Assembly (NCBI GenBank): GCA_902806565.1
Contig: CADCXA010000021.1
Coordinates: 1 to 64,000 of the forward strand
Length of the DNA: 64,000 bases
Source: Hypoxylon rubiginosum
Lineage: Eukaryota; Ascomycota; Sordariomycetes; Xylariales; Hypoxylaceae
Reading direction: 5' to 3'
Made by a program: the position numbers and the translations under genes. Below, in pieces: positions 1-14,777 of this stretch; within the stretch, counting starts at the first letter, position 1; each line of letters starts with the position of its first letter. A model generated the notes under the pieces. It was not told the DNA's origin and did no database searches. It saw only the letters and a list, made by a program, of their open reading frames with translations.

Positions 1-2569
1 AAAGTTATTTCTTTTTAAACTTTATTTAATATAATTATTAATATATTGGTTTTAATATATTTATTATAAAAGCTTTTAATTTTATTTAATATAAAGTTTT
101 ATAAATTTTTTTTTAATTGTTTTTTTTAATAAATAGTTTAAAAAAAATAAAAACAAAACTTATTAAATTTTATATTATATATATTATAATAAAATATTAT
201 AAATATAATTAAAACCTTTTTTATATTATTTTATTTAGTTTTTATATATACTTTAAAATTATTATTTTAAATATTATATATTAATAAAATAATATATGTT
301 TAAATATTTTCTTTTTTATTTTTAAATTTTTATTTTATTTTCTAATTATTTTTAAATATAAATCTTTGAAAATTACTTTAATTTTATATTTTTATTAATT
401 AATAAATTACTATTTATAATATTTAATATATAAAATATTATATTTATTATTATAAAAATAAAAATATTTTATTTTAAATTATTAAAAATATTATTTAAAT
501 TTATAAAAACTTATTATAAAATATTTAATATATTTAATTTATAACAAGGTTTTTATTCTTTATATTTAAATTATAAAAAATATATTAATTATATAATAAT
601 TATTTTTAATTTATTTAAATAAAAATAAAAAATAAAGGAATAAATTTTTATTTTATGTTTTTATTTTAAATAACGCTATTAAACTTTTATTAAAAATAAA
701 TACTTTAAATTATATAATATATTTTATATTATTCTTATTTATTTTTATATTATAAGTAATAATTATAAATATAATTTTATAATATAAATTTAGTTTTATA
801 AAATTATTAAAAAGTTATTATTAGTTTATTAATTTAATATTTATATAATATTAAAATATAAATTATTTAGTTTTAAATTTAAATAAATTTAATTTAATAG
901 TTAAAATTATTAAATAATATTAAATTTTAAATAATAGTTTTTTTAATAATTTTAAATATATTCTTTTATTTTATTAAAAAGAAAAACTAATTAATTATAA
1001 TTATATATAATTATGTTTTTTATAATAAAATATATAAATATATTAATATTTAATTTTTATATTATAATTTAAATAAATATTAAGCTTTATTTATAATTTT
1101 ATTTTTAATAAAAACTTATAATAAATAATATAAAACTTTATATTTTTTTTATTAATATTATTATATAATTAAATTAAAATATAATTTTTAATAAAATATT
1201 TTTTAATTAATATAATTTTAAATATATTATTTAAAAAACTTATTTATTAATATATTATATAAAGTTTATTAATAATTATAAATATTATTTTAAGTTAAAT
1301 TTTATTTTTTAATATAACTAATAAAATTAAATATAAAAAGTTTATTTTAAGTTAAAAATTAAATAAATATAAATTTGTTTATTTAAATTAAATTATATAT
1401 TATAATATATATATAAAAATATATATAAAATTAATATAACTTATTTTAAATTATATTTATAAATTATAGTTTATATTTTAAAATTTAATTATAATTAATT
1501 TATAATTAAATATAATTATTAGTTTTATATATTATTTAATATTATTAATTTTATTATTAATATTATTAATTTAATAATTTTATATATAATATTTTATTAA
1601 TCTTAATTTAATTTTCTTTTAAAAATATTATAATAATAATTAATTAATTTTTTAAAATAAAAAAAATAGTTTATAATAAAGAAACTTTTTTAAAACCAGA
1701 TTAAATAATAAATATAATATATTAAATTAATTATATTTAAATAATTTTTTTTATAATTTTTAATTAGTTTTAAATATAAGTTTAATTTAATATAAAATTA
1801 ATTATAATATATATAAAATTATATTATAATTTATATTATTTTTAATAATTTATTTTAATTATTATATTATAAAATAACTTTTTAATATTAGTTTTTATTT
1901 ATAAATAATATTAATTATAATTAAATATATTAATAAAGTTTTTAAACTTTATAATAAAATTAAAAAAGGTTTTAAAATTAAATATAATAAAAATATAATT
2001 ATTAATTAAATTTAAGTTTATTTATTTAAATTAAAATATTAAAATTATAAATAACTAATATATATATTTTTTATAATAAAAAAATAATATAAAAAACTTT
2101 TTTAAAAGTAAAAATTAAAAGTTATTTTTAAATAATAATATAATAATAAATAAAATTTAAATAATAAAATATAAATATAATAAATTATTTTAAAATATAT
2201 AATTATATATAATAATAAAAATATAATTATTTTTTATATTAATTATATAAATATTATTTATAAAAAATAAAAAACAGTAATAATAATTTTATATTTTTAT
2301 TAATAATTTTTAAATTAAAGTTTTAAAAATCTTATATTTAATTATATTTATATTTAAATATAAGTTAAAGATATAATATAATAATAATAAGTTATATTTA
2401 TTAATTTTTAAATTTTAATTTAAATTTATTAAAATAAAATAAGTTATATATAAAATATAATATAATATAAATAATAAAATATAAAATATATATTTATATT
2501 ATTATAAAAATTTACCTTTAAAATTTAATTAAAAATTTATATATTAATATATATAAAAGTTAATAAATA

Positions 2570-2850
2570 TTATAATAAGATACGGCGATTAATATTTTAT
2601 AAAAAGTTATATAATTACCTTATAATTAAATTCTTTTTATTTTTTTTTTTTAAGAGGCTTATAAAGCTTTTTATATAATTAAATAGCTATATATCGTAGA
2701 AATATACACTTTTTTATAAAATATTTTAAATGTATTAATTAGAATGTTTTTTAAGTTATTTTTTAAATTAAATATAATTTAAAATAAATAACAGTATAGC
2801 TACTATTTAAACTAAAAATTACTAGTATAAAAATAAAGCTTTATTATAAT
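2570..2850 (+). repeat. 5' LTR of the degenerate retroelement
   Basis: This 281-bp sequence begins TTATAATAAGATAC and aligns end to end, without obvious indels, with 14497-14777. Most differences are C/T or G/A, as expected if RIP hit the copies independently. This copy keeps some C and G where the downstream copy has T and A, and the reverse holds at other sites. The terminal TG/CA dinucleotides typical of LTRs are not visible, so the ends may be off by a few bases. Confidence 0.8.
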
Positions 2851-3291
2851 TAATAATTATTATAAGATTTAAACTTATAATTTTAATTTTAAAAAAACTA
2901 TATTAACCTTAACTTAATTAATAAAAAATTTTAGGAATTTTATTTTATATTTTATTAAGGAATTATTATTAACCTTAAAAAGCTTTATTATAAGTTAAAA
3001 CTTATATATTTAATAAAGTTTAATACCTTAAAAAAAACCCTAGGCTTAAAATTTTAATATAAATTAAATTATTTTATATTAATTACTATAAATTTATATT
3101 AATTAAACTATTAAATTAATAAATAAGTTATTTTTAATATTATAAAATAACTAAAATCTATAAAACCTATTAAATATAAAAAACTTAATTAAATATTATT
3201 TTAAATAAAACTATAATTAAAAACTTTAAATTAAAATACTTATTTTAATTATTAAAATATTATAACTAAAAACTTAAAAACTAAAACTATA

Positions 3292-3478
3292 AAACTTAAT
3301 AATAAGATTTAATAATAAAACCTAGTAATAAAACCTAATAATAAAACCTAATAATAAAACCTAGTAATAAAATTAAATATTAAAACCTAATAATAAAACC
3401 TAGTAATAAAACTTAATAATAAAATTTAATAATAAAATCTAATAATAAAACCTAGTAATAAAATTTAATAATAAAACT
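3292..3478 (+). repeat. 13-bp minisatellite inside the retroelement
   Basis: The unit AATAATAAAACCT and close variants (an AG in place of AA at the join, TT for CC) repeat about fourteen times, with a weaker tail to about 3535. The period of 13 is not a multiple of three, so it is unlikely to encode a simple protein repeat. It lies about 440 bp downstream of the 5' LTR, in leader or gag territory. Confidence 0.75.
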
Positions 3479-6400
3479 TAAAATTTAAAAACCTAATAAA
3501 TTAAAACTTAAATACCTAGTAATAAAACTAAGATATTAAAATCTTTAAAAATTTAAACCTACGCTTAAAATAACCATTTAAATAATTATATACTATAAAA
3601 TATAAAACTAAAAAACCTTAATTAATATTATAAATATTAATATAAAAATATATATTAATATACTTTAAAAAAAAGGATTTATTTAAAATATTAGGAACTT
3701 TAACTTTATAAATTAAACCATTTTTAATTTAATTAAATATTAAATAAAACCAGTAAAAAAATCTTATATTTTAAAAAAATAAATTCTTTAAAAATATTTA
3801 TAAAGTTTATTTTATTAGTTTAACTTATTATTTTAATAATAAAACTCTTATTTAAACTAATGGTAATATTTTTATAAAAAATGTAATTACTTGTTAATAA
3901 CTTAATTAATAATTTAACTAATATTTTAAAAAATATAAACTTTAAAAATAATATATTATATTTTTAAAAAAACCTACCGAAAAATATAAAAATAAAACTA
4001 AAAAAAATCACTTAAAAGACTTTATATATATTTTTAAAATAAAACTTTTTATTTAATAGCTTTTTTTTATAATTAATAAATTATTTACTATTTATTTTTT
4101 CACTTGTTTTCTTTAAAAAAAGTTTTTTTAAATATTTATTAAATATTTTAAGACTAAGTATAAGCCTTATTAATTTTATTACCACTAATATAAAAAGCTA
4201 AAGCCTTAAAAACATTTTTAAAAAACCAATCGAAGTTAATTATAATATTAATTTTATTTAAAAATAACTTTTATTTAATATTTTTTTTTTATTATACCCC
4301 AGGGTAACCTTATTTTAATAACTATATTAACTTTTAGTTTTACCATTTTAAATAACATAAATTTAACTGTAACTATTAATATAATTATTAATAATTTAAG
4401 AATTATAAATTAAAAAAAAGGTTATATAAAAATATATTTATATTTATTTTTTTTTATTATAAACTTAAAATAATAAAAAGATATTTAATTTAATAAGTTT
4501 TATATATTTTAATAATTATTTAGTTTTAATTAATATTTTATTTAATTTAAATATACTAATTAACTTAAAATTTTTAAAGCTTTTAAATTTATATTTTTCT
4601 TAAAGATTAAGCGTAAAATTAAAGCTTTAATTTTTAAATATACTATCTAAAAAAAGGTAAAAAATAAACTTAAAAAAGTTTTTAATGTTATTAATTTAAA
4701 ATAATATTTAATAATCTAGGATTAAATTAACATTTTTAAAAAAAAAATAAAAAATATAAACTTTTTTAAAATAATTAATAACTTAATTCTTAATTATAAA
4801 ATTATTATATTTAAAACTAAATTATAAAATAAATTAATTAATAATAACACTTATTTTTATATATTATAAAAACTTTTATTTTTAATTATTAAAAAGTAGT
4901 TAATTACTTATATTAAAAAAAACCTTAATAATTTAAAAGTTATAAACTTTAAGAATTTTTAAAAAATAATAATTAAATAAATAAACTTTTATTTATAGAT
5001 TTTTAATATAAATAAAAATAAAATTACTATTAATTATATTAAATATAATTTAAATAATAAGAATAATAATAATACTGTTAATTAAAAAACTTAAAAAATT
5101 AAAATTAATATTTAAACTTTATTAAAATCTACTATAAAAAAAAGCTTATTTTTACTACCCTTAATTAATAAAACTAATAAACTTATTAAATAATTTTTTA
5201 AAATAAAAATCTAAAATATTAATTTGAAAAAAAAGATTAAAAGTATAAAAAATAAGCTTTATAATTTTAACTTTTATTTTAATAATTAAAATTTATACTA
5301 AGTTAAAACTATTATATTAATTAACATGTTAAATATAAAAGGTTTTTTTTTTAATCCGCGGATTAATTAAATTAAATTATTAACTAGTTAAGTTTTATTA
5401 AATTACTAGTAAACGTTTAATTTAAAATATATAAACTTAAAATTAAATTATAATTTTTAAAATTATTACTTTTATAAAAATACCTTTTATTTTATAGTAA
5501 GTTATAAAATAATTAAGTATTTAAATAATAATAATATCTTATATTATAATTATATAAGTAGAAAATATATTTTAAAAAAAATAATAAAAAATATAAAACT
5601 TATAAATATTTTAATTTTTAAATATATTATTATTAAAATACGTTATTAAAAAGTTTTTATTAAAAAAAATATCCTTAGTTATATTAAAAAGTATAATTTA
5701 AATGGTAATTTAGTTACTTATTATATAAAATATTATTAAATATAAATTAAAATCTTTTATAAAATATAAATAAGTAAGAAAAAAAAAAAGCTATAAAAAC
5801 TTTATTTATAAAAAAAATTAAATTAAACTAATATTTTTTACTTAAATATTAATCTTATTTTAAATTTAAATAATAACTTAACTTTTAATAATTTAAATAT
5901 ATATATTTATTATTATAAAAAATAAATATAAAAAAATTCTAATTAAATTAAAATATATATAATTTTTTAAATAAAAAACCCTAGCTAGATTTTTAATATT
6001 AAATAAAAAATAAGTTTTAAAAAAAACTTTATTAATACTAGTATTAAAAGTAAAAATAATAATATTAAAAAAGTTTTATAAGAGTTTTTAAAAGCTGTTA
6101 ATTTTATTAAAAGTTTAAAACTTATTAAAACCAGCGTTTTTTTTAATTATAAAATTTAAAAATTCTGGTTTAAAAAAATTATAATTAATTTAAATAAACA
6201 ATTTTTAATTACTTAAAAAAAAATAACCTAAATAATACCGGGATTTATAAATTTATTTAAAAATATATTAAATAAACTATAAATTTATTTTACTTTTATA
6301 TATATTATTAAACTTATTATTAAAAAATATAAAAAAAACTTTACTAATATAAATAAGATAAACTTAAAATTTAAAATTTAAAAAAACCTTACTTAAATTA

Positions 6401-8639
6401 ATTTAATTAGTAAAAAAAAGTTTTTATTATTATTTTTTTATATAGGTTTTTTTTATATATAAAAGAATTTTATTTATTATAATTTAGTTATATATATTTA
6501 ATTTTTATTTTAACTTTTAATTAAAATAAAACCACATAAAAACAAAAATAAAATAATTATAATAATTAATATAAAGGTGTAATTTAATTTAATTATTAAA
6601 TTTTATATAATAAAATTTAAACTTTTAATATTTAAAACTTGTTTAATATAATTAGAATTTAGATTTTATATTTTTATAAAAGTTATAAAAATTATAAAAG
6701 ATTTTATTTAAATTAAAAGTTAGTTTTTATAATGTTTAATTTATATTATAAAAAACATTTTTATATTATTTAAACTATTATTAAAATTAAACTTTATTTT
6801 TTTTATAAAAATAAACTTTTATTATAAGGATTTTAAAATAATAAGTAATTTAATTTTTAAAGAAATGTTAATAAAAATATTATTAATATTTAATTAACTA
6901 AATAAAAAATAAATAAAAAAATTAATATAATTAAAACTTATTTTAAAAAATTATTAACTATTAACAATTAAAGTTATATTAATAATTATAAAAAACTTAT
7001 AGTAAAAAAAGTAAGTAATAATAAAAAAAAAGGCGTTTTATTTTATAAAATAAGTTTATAAATACTATTAATATTAATTAATAAAATAAACTTTTTTAAC
7101 TTTTTTAATAATCTTTATAATAATATGTAAGTTAATCTAGTAAATACTTTTAAATATAACCTCGATAAAAACGAGATAATCTTTTATATATTAATAAATA
7201 ATAATTTTTTTAAAACTATAAAATTACTATTTAAAAAGTTATTAAAAAAGCGAAAAAAAGAAAAACTAAAATTAACGTAAAATAAAAACTAACTTCAGTT
7301 TAATTTTTATTAATATTATATATAAGTTTAAAACCTTAAAAGTTAATTTTATTAACAATGTTTTTATTAATAAATTTATACCATTAAAATTATTTAATTA
7401 AAAGAAGAAGTTTTTTTAATTAATATAAAACTAAATTAAAAACCTTTTAATATTTTATAAAAAAGGTTTTTATAAAAATATCCACTTTAAATTTATAACC
7501 CAGCTTTGTAATAAACATTTAAAACCTAATAAATTTAAAGTAATTAAAGAAAAATTAAAAACTTTTAAAATAATTAATATTAAAAAGAATATTTTTATTA
7601 AAATATTTTATAAAAAAGAAATAACTTTAACTTAAGATTTTAATAAGATTAATTATATAAAGGAAAATATAATGTTTAATTATATAATTAAAACTGTTTT
7701 ATATTTTATATAATAAGTTAAAAACATTTTAATTTTTATTTTTTTTAAAAATAAAGTTATTTAAGTTTTAAAAAAGCATTTAAAAAACAATATTTTATAA
7801 AAAAACTATAACTTATATTAAAACACTTAATTTGTTATTAAGAAAAAAAATGGATTTTTTAAATTAATTAACTTTTATATTAAGTTTAATGGAAAAATAA
7901 TCTAGGATATTTTTTTATTAAAAAGTTATAAGAAATTCTTTATAAAATTCACGATATATTAAATTTTATTTATAATAAACTAATTTTTAAAATATAATTA
8001 AATAAAATTAGGCTTTTTTAACAAACAATTAATAGTTTTTATTATATTAATTAAACTAATAAAAATAATAATATTATTATAAAAAATAATAAACTTAATT
8101 ATTTATTTTTTAAAAGTAATCACTTAAATATTTTATAACTTTATATTAAATAAATGTAAGCTTTTTTTTAATAATATAAAAGTTAAAAAATTAACTATTT
8201 AATATAAAAATTAAAAAATCTACTTTAAAATACAACGTTTTATTTTTAAATATATAAAAAACATTAATATTATTTTATTAAATTTTAAACTTATTAACAT
8301 AATAATAAGTAGAGAAAAATTAAAATTCTACCACTTAATAGCGAAGATTATAAAATATATTTATAATATTTATAAAAGAAAACTAACCTTATTAAAAATC
8401 TTTAAAATATAAAAATAAAATTTTTATATAAATATAAAAAATATTAAGTTTTTTATTAATATTATTATTTATTTTAAATTTTAAGTTAAATTATATATTT
8501 TAATTACTATGCTTTTAATAAAACTATTTTAAAAAAACGCCTTATAAAAATAAATAAAAAACTAAAAATAAGTTATATAAACATTAAAAAATATATTAAA
8601 TAATATTTTATGTTTTATTAATTTTAACTATATTTATAA

Positions 8640-9012
8640 AAAATTAATTATTTTATAAATAAATGTTTTAAAAAATAATTAAAGTTATATATTAAAGTAG
8701 TTTAATAATTAAAGTATTTTTTATTTTTTAAGATATAAGTTAAATATATAATATAAAATAAAAAAGAATTATAATATTTTAAAACTTAAGGTTTTAACTG
8801 TTATAAAATCTTTTTATTAATTATAAATCCATTTTTATAATATCTATTTTTTATTATAAATAAACGTAAAAATATTAATCATTTAGTTAAATAATAAATT
8901 TATAAATTTATTAAAAGTAAAGTTAATTTAATAAATTATTTATATTAAATTATTTAATTTTAAAATTAGGTATATACCTAGTAAATTTAATATAATAACC
9001 GATTTTTTATTT
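8640..9012 (+). pseudogene. RIP-inactivated RNase H (pol) relic
   Basis: Read in one unbroken frame (codons starting at 8701, 8785, 8950 and so on), the sequence keeps the block order of gypsy RNase H. A degraded T-D-A-S/W-G/V-L-Q-type region lies near 8650-8700. A Y-F-x-R-x-K-L-N block is followed by N-Y-N-I and K-V-L-T-V-I-K-S-F near 8716-8817. The C-terminal F-x-F-K-I-R-Y-I-P-x-K-x-N-x-x-x-D motif is at 8953-9003. TAA and TAG stand where Trp or Gln codons would be expected, which is the RIP pattern. The frame has no indels over about 370 bp. It is non-functional. Confidence 0.75.
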
Positions 9013-12000
9013 TATAAAAAAGAAAGTTTTTTAAATAAAAAAAATAACCAATAGAAAAGTAATATTAATAAATATATTAATAATTAAATTTATTTTATTT
9101 AAACTGCTTTAATTTTTCCAGTTTTTTTTAATATTAAATATCTTTTATTATAACCACTAAAAAATTAAAGCGATAAATCTTAAGAAATTATAAAATATTT
9201 AAACACTTTTACTTACTTTTTTTATTTAAAAGATAAAAAAATAATAAAAAATTAATATGTTAAAATAAGATTTTAAAATAAAATATTTTAATATATAGTA
9301 ACTAAGGATATTTTATAAAAAAAACTTAAAAAAAAGTTCTATTAGTAATAAATTATTAATTCACTTTTATAAAAAAAATTAATTATCCAGAAAAATTACG
9401 TTAAATATAATTATAAAATATATAATTTTATAATTAATAACGTAAAAAATATATATTATTAAAAAAAAAAAAATTTAAATATAATTTAAGTTATTTTTAT
9501 ATATTTTAACTACTAGAAATTTTAAATTATTAAGTTTTATAAATTAGGCTTATATAATAAGTTAAATGGTTTTTTTATTATATAAATTATTAATATATAA
9601 TATATATTTTATAATTAAGGGAAAAAAGTTATTATAAAGATAAAAAAGAAGGTTAATAATTAATTTAAAGTAAAAACTATTTTTAATGTTAAAATAAAAA
9701 TTATAGTTAATTTTATTTAAAGAAAAATTATTTTTAATTATAAAACCTTTTTATTAATAAAATATAATAAAGATTTAAAATTTAAAAAAACTTTTAAAAA
9801 CGTTTATTTAAAAATAAGGATAAAAAAAAATAAGTTTTTTTTATTATTTTAAAATATAAAGTTAAATAAAAGTTAATTATAAAGAAATTATTAAAAGACT
9901 TTTTTAAACTTTAAATAAGGATAGTAAAAACTAAATATTATATTTATTTAAAATTATTTAAATTAATTAAATATTAATTAAACTTAATAAAATTTTTTTA
10001 TATAAAATTATATATAAGTGAAAAATTATAATATTTATTAAAGTTATAATTTTTATATAATAGGTACTTAAGTAAGATAAAATAAAAAATTATAAAAAGT
10101 TTTTAATAATTTAAATAAGATTTTTATAAAAAAAAAAGGAAAATTTTTAAAAATTAATTATTATTTTTAAAAGAAAAAAAAAAGAGATAATTAAATAAAA
10201 AAATAAGAAATATATAAAACAAATTAAAAATATAATATTATAAAAAAATAATTTTATATTTTTATTTAACACTTTTTATTATATTAATATTTTAAATAAA
10301 AATAAGTTTTATTATAATTAACTAAGACTTTATTTAATTAATTAAATTTATAAAAAAAACAAATATAATATTTATAAATTAAGCGGTATTATTTTAAGAA
10401 TTATATTTTTAAAAAACCGGTTTAAACTTTTTATAAAAAATAAGTAAAAATACTAAAAACTTAATAACTTTTTTAATAACTTTTAAATTATAAAACCAGA
10501 TAATAAATAATTTAATTAAAATAAAAATAATATTTTTTACAATAAAAAAAAAGATATTAAAGTATTTAATTACTTTATAAATTAAGAAATAATAAGTTTA
10601 ATTAATAAAAATAATAATATAAGAATTTATTAAAGTAATTTATATTAAAATAAATATATTTTAATTAACGGTAAAATAAAATAATAAATTATTAAAATTA
10701 TTTTAAAAGGTAAGATTATTTTTAAAAATAAGGTTTTTTAATTATAATAAATTAAGATCTATTTTTTTAAAAGAATAAAAAAAAGATATATTATTATATT
10801 AAATTTTAAGATATTTACTAGCCTTAAATTATATTAATTAATATAAGAGTAAAATAATTATTAATTTAAAAAGGTAAAAAAAAATAATTATATTTATATT
10901 TAATATTATAACTAAGAATTTATAAATATATAACATATAATTAATATATAATTAAAAAACTTTATTTAAAACATTTTATTTATTTTATTTTTTACGAATT
11001 TTAAATTTTTATTATTTAAAGTTAATTTATTTATTTAATTTTTATTTTATTTTTTATTTATTTTAAAATTAAGCTAGTTTTATTAATAAAATAAAAAGAT
11101 ATAATATTTAATATAAAAGTTTTATTTTTTATTTTATTTAATTTAGAATTTTAATATTAGATTATTAAAATTAAATTAGTAAATTTTTTAATATAAGATC
11201 CTTAATTAAAAGAAAATTTTAATACTTTTAAGCTTAAAAATTTCCGAATTAGTAGTTTTAAAATTTATACTTTTTATTAAATATTAAAATAATATAAATA
11301 TTATAAAACTTTTTTATAACGTTAAAAATAAATTTATAGTTAAAAAAAAGTTATATTTTAATGTAATTAATAAAATTAAATGTTTTTATATAATATTAAT
11401 AATATTAATAAATTATTTTATTTAAAAGATTATATATTTAAATAAAAAGATTAAAAATATAATAATTATTTTATATAAGCTTATTAAAATAATTGTTTAA
11501 AAAACCTATGTATTTAATATTAATAAATAAAAATAATAATTATTTTAAGGGTAACTATTTAAAAAAAAAATAGTAATTTTATAAAAGGCTAGTTATTTAT
11601 TAAAAGCTTTTATTAAATATTTTTTAAAAAATATATTAACTGGTAGTAAAATTATTAAATATATAAAAATTTATATTATAAATTATCTAGTAAATTATAT
11701 TAATTAGGCTTTTTTATAAAGTTACTAAGTTTTATTAATTTATAAATACTTATTATTAATATAAGATTTAAAAGTTAAAAATAAAAATTTTAATTAAAAG
11801 TTTATTAGGTTATTTATTAAAAATAATAAAAATAATAAAATTAAAGATTTTATTATTATATAAAATTTTAAAGGGTTATAAAAATTAATAACTTAAAGAA
11901 ATATAAATTATAATAGTTTTTTTAGTTTAAAATTTATTTTAATTAATAAAAATTATAATATAAATTTAAAATTAGTTTTTATATTTAAAATAACTTAATT

Positions 12001-14496
12001 AAAAATAATAAATTATTTATTTATTTATAGCTATTTATATATTAAAAATAATAATTAACTAAAAGTAAATATAATATTAAAAGTTTAACTTATTTATTAA
12101 ATATTAATCTAAATATTAAAATTTTAAGGAGGTTAATTATAATATATTTTATTTATAATAAGATGTAATTTCTTAAATAATTTTAATAAAAGTTTTATAT
12201 TAAACTAGTTTTAAAAAAATAAATTAAAGTTATAGTTATAAAAAATAAATAATATATTTATAAAAATGTTTTAAACTTAAAAATAAGCTTTGGTATTTAT
12301 ATTAAACTTTTTTTAAAATGTATATTTAAATATAAAAATAATATTATTAAAATTAAAAAATAATAATAAAAATAATATATTAAAATTAAGGTTTTTATAG
12401 TATTTTTAAATATATTATATGGTAGTAAGTTTTATAATATTATTATTACTATTAAATATTTTAAATTTTTTTAAATAAATAAAAGTAGATATAATTATTA
12501 TAATTTAAATATTTTTTATTATTTTAAAAAATAATTTAAGGTATTTTAAAAAAGCTAAAAAATTTAAAAAAAAAAAAAATATAAAAAATAAAAACTATTA
12601 TAAAATTCTTAGTTTTTTATCACCTTAAAAAAAATGGATACCACTAATTAGAGGCTGATTTATATATTATATTAACATTTTATTAATTTATAATTAGAAT
12701 TAATAAAGGCTTATTTATATAATAAACCATTTAATAAAATATTTATATAAAATTATATAAATATAAAAAATATCTAGTATTTTTTTTTTACTTTAATTAA
12801 TATAATTTATTTTATATCCTTTATTTTTTTTTTTTAAAAAATTAAAAATTATAATATTTTATAATTATAATAATAATATATAAAAAAATAAAAGTAATAT
12901 TAATTAATATTATAAACTTTTTAAAAGATATTTATTATATTAATAATGTTACTAATTAGTAAAAATATTAATTAAAGTTTTTAAAACTTATAATAGTGGC
13001 GTTTTTTTTCTTTATTTAATTAAAACCGAATTTATATATTATAATTATATTATAAAACACTTTATTTTTATTAAAAATAAACCTTAAACTTTAATATAAA
13101 AAACTTATATTTATAATTATAAACTCTTTAATTTTATATAAAAATAAAAGATATAATAAATTATTAAAAATTAAAAAACTTTAATTATTTATTATAAAAA
13201 ACATACCATTTATTAAATTAATTTATAAAATTAAAACATTATAAACCTTAAAAAACTATAAAATAAATAATTTTAATAGTATTATATTTATTTTAATTAA
13301 GTAATATAACCTGTAATTTATTCTTTTAATAGTTTATTATAATTTCATGGTATTAAATAAGGATTTTAATAATTACATAGCTTTTTATTTTTATATAATA
13401 TTAATTAACATAGTAAAAAAACAAATATATACTTTTAACATTTTTATAAATAAAATAAGCCTTTTTTTTATTAAAGTATAAATATTATTTATAAACTTAA
13501 ATAAAATATATAATAATAATAAATAAAGAATAATAATTAAAAACTTTAAAAACTTATATTAAATCTAGATTATTTTTTAAAATAATAATTAAATATATAG
13601 TTATTAAATAATATATATTTTTTATTTATTGTTTAAGAAACTAACCACCTTATTTTAATTATTAAAAAATAAAAACTTTAATTAAATTTTAATTTTAAAT
13701 ATTTTTATAAAAATAATATTTAAATATATTAAAATTAAAGTAACTACTAGGAAACTTTTATTTATTAAACGGTTTATAATATTAATTAAACTGGTATATA
13801 ATTTTATATTTAAAGCGGGCTTAGCGGGATTATAGTTTATAATAATTAATATAATTAAAAATATTAAAAATAACTTTTTAAATAATGGTTTATTTGATTT
13901 TTTAAATAGCTTTTTAAACTTTAAGTTTATAAAAAAAAGGAAAAGTAAAACTAAAAGTAACTTAAAAAAAAACATTATTATTATAATTATTTTTAATAAA
14001 ACTATATAAAAAATTAAAATTTAACATTTTTTTAAAGATAAAATCAACCTTAAAAAATAGTATAAATATTTATTAAACTTTAATTATAATTTAGTTTTTT
14101 AAATAAACTTAATTTAAAAAGTTAAATATAAATAAAAACTATTTATATTAATTAATAAATAAGTAACTAATATATAAAAAACCATAGTAAATAAATTATA
14201 ACTTATTAATTTTTATAACTAAATAAGTTAAAACTAATATATTACTTTAATTAATACGGTTAATAAATTACTTAAAATTAAAAAACTGTTTATAAAAAAA
14301 ATATGTTTTATATTAATTAAAAAATAAGAAAAAACCGGTAATTTTATAAAATTAAATAATAAAAACAAACTTATAATATAACTTATAAAAAAGGTTTTAA
14401 AATAAATTAATTGGCTTAGTATAAAAAAAAGTAAATAAGGGGTTTTTTTTTATAAATTTAAATTAAAATAAGATTTTATTTAAATTTAAAAAAAAG

Positions 14497-14777
14497 TTAT
14501 AATAAGATACAGTAATTAATACTTTATAAAAAATCATATAACTATTTTATAATTAAATTCTTTTTATTTTTTTCTTTTAAAAAGCTTATAAAGTTTTTTA
14601 TATAATTAAATAACTATATATTATAAAAATATACACTTTTTTATAAAATATTTTAAATATATTAATCGGGATATTTTTTAAGTTATTTCTTAGGTTAAAT
14701 GTAATTTAAAATAAATAATAATATAACTGTTATCTAAGCTAAAAATCACCGGTATAAAAGTAAAATTTTATTATAAT
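14497..14777 (+). repeat. 3' LTR of the degenerate retroelement
   Basis: This is the second 281-bp copy, directly preceded by the A-rich purine run expected for plus-strand priming. It matches 2570-2850 over its full length with transition-type differences. The bases beyond the two LTRs do not show an obvious 4-6 bp duplication, which RIP could have erased. Confidence 0.8.

Larger units (their letters stand above)
2570..14777 (+). mobile_element. Degenerate Ty3/gypsy-like LTR retrotransposon
   Basis: Two 281-bp direct repeats bound a 12.2-kb unit. A purine run (14488-14496, eight A then G) lies directly before the downstream repeat, where a polypurine tract belongs. Between them, on the plus strand, a single reading frame (first codon positions 1 modulo 3) keeps recognisable RNase H blocks near 8640-9012 and a likely RT thumb trace near 8152. 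This orientation and order match Ty3/gypsy pol. At 12.2 kb it is longer than the 5-8 kb usual for fungal gypsy elements, so a nested insertion is likely. Gag and integrase are not recognisable after RIP. No target-site duplication was found. Confidence 0.75.

Noticed and set aside
13682..13975. 97-codon minus-strand reading frame, hydrophobic
   Set aside because: Composed almost only of Lys, Ile, Leu, Phe and Asn, as any stop-poor stretch of A+T-only DNA would be. It lies antisense in the retroelement and has no family features.
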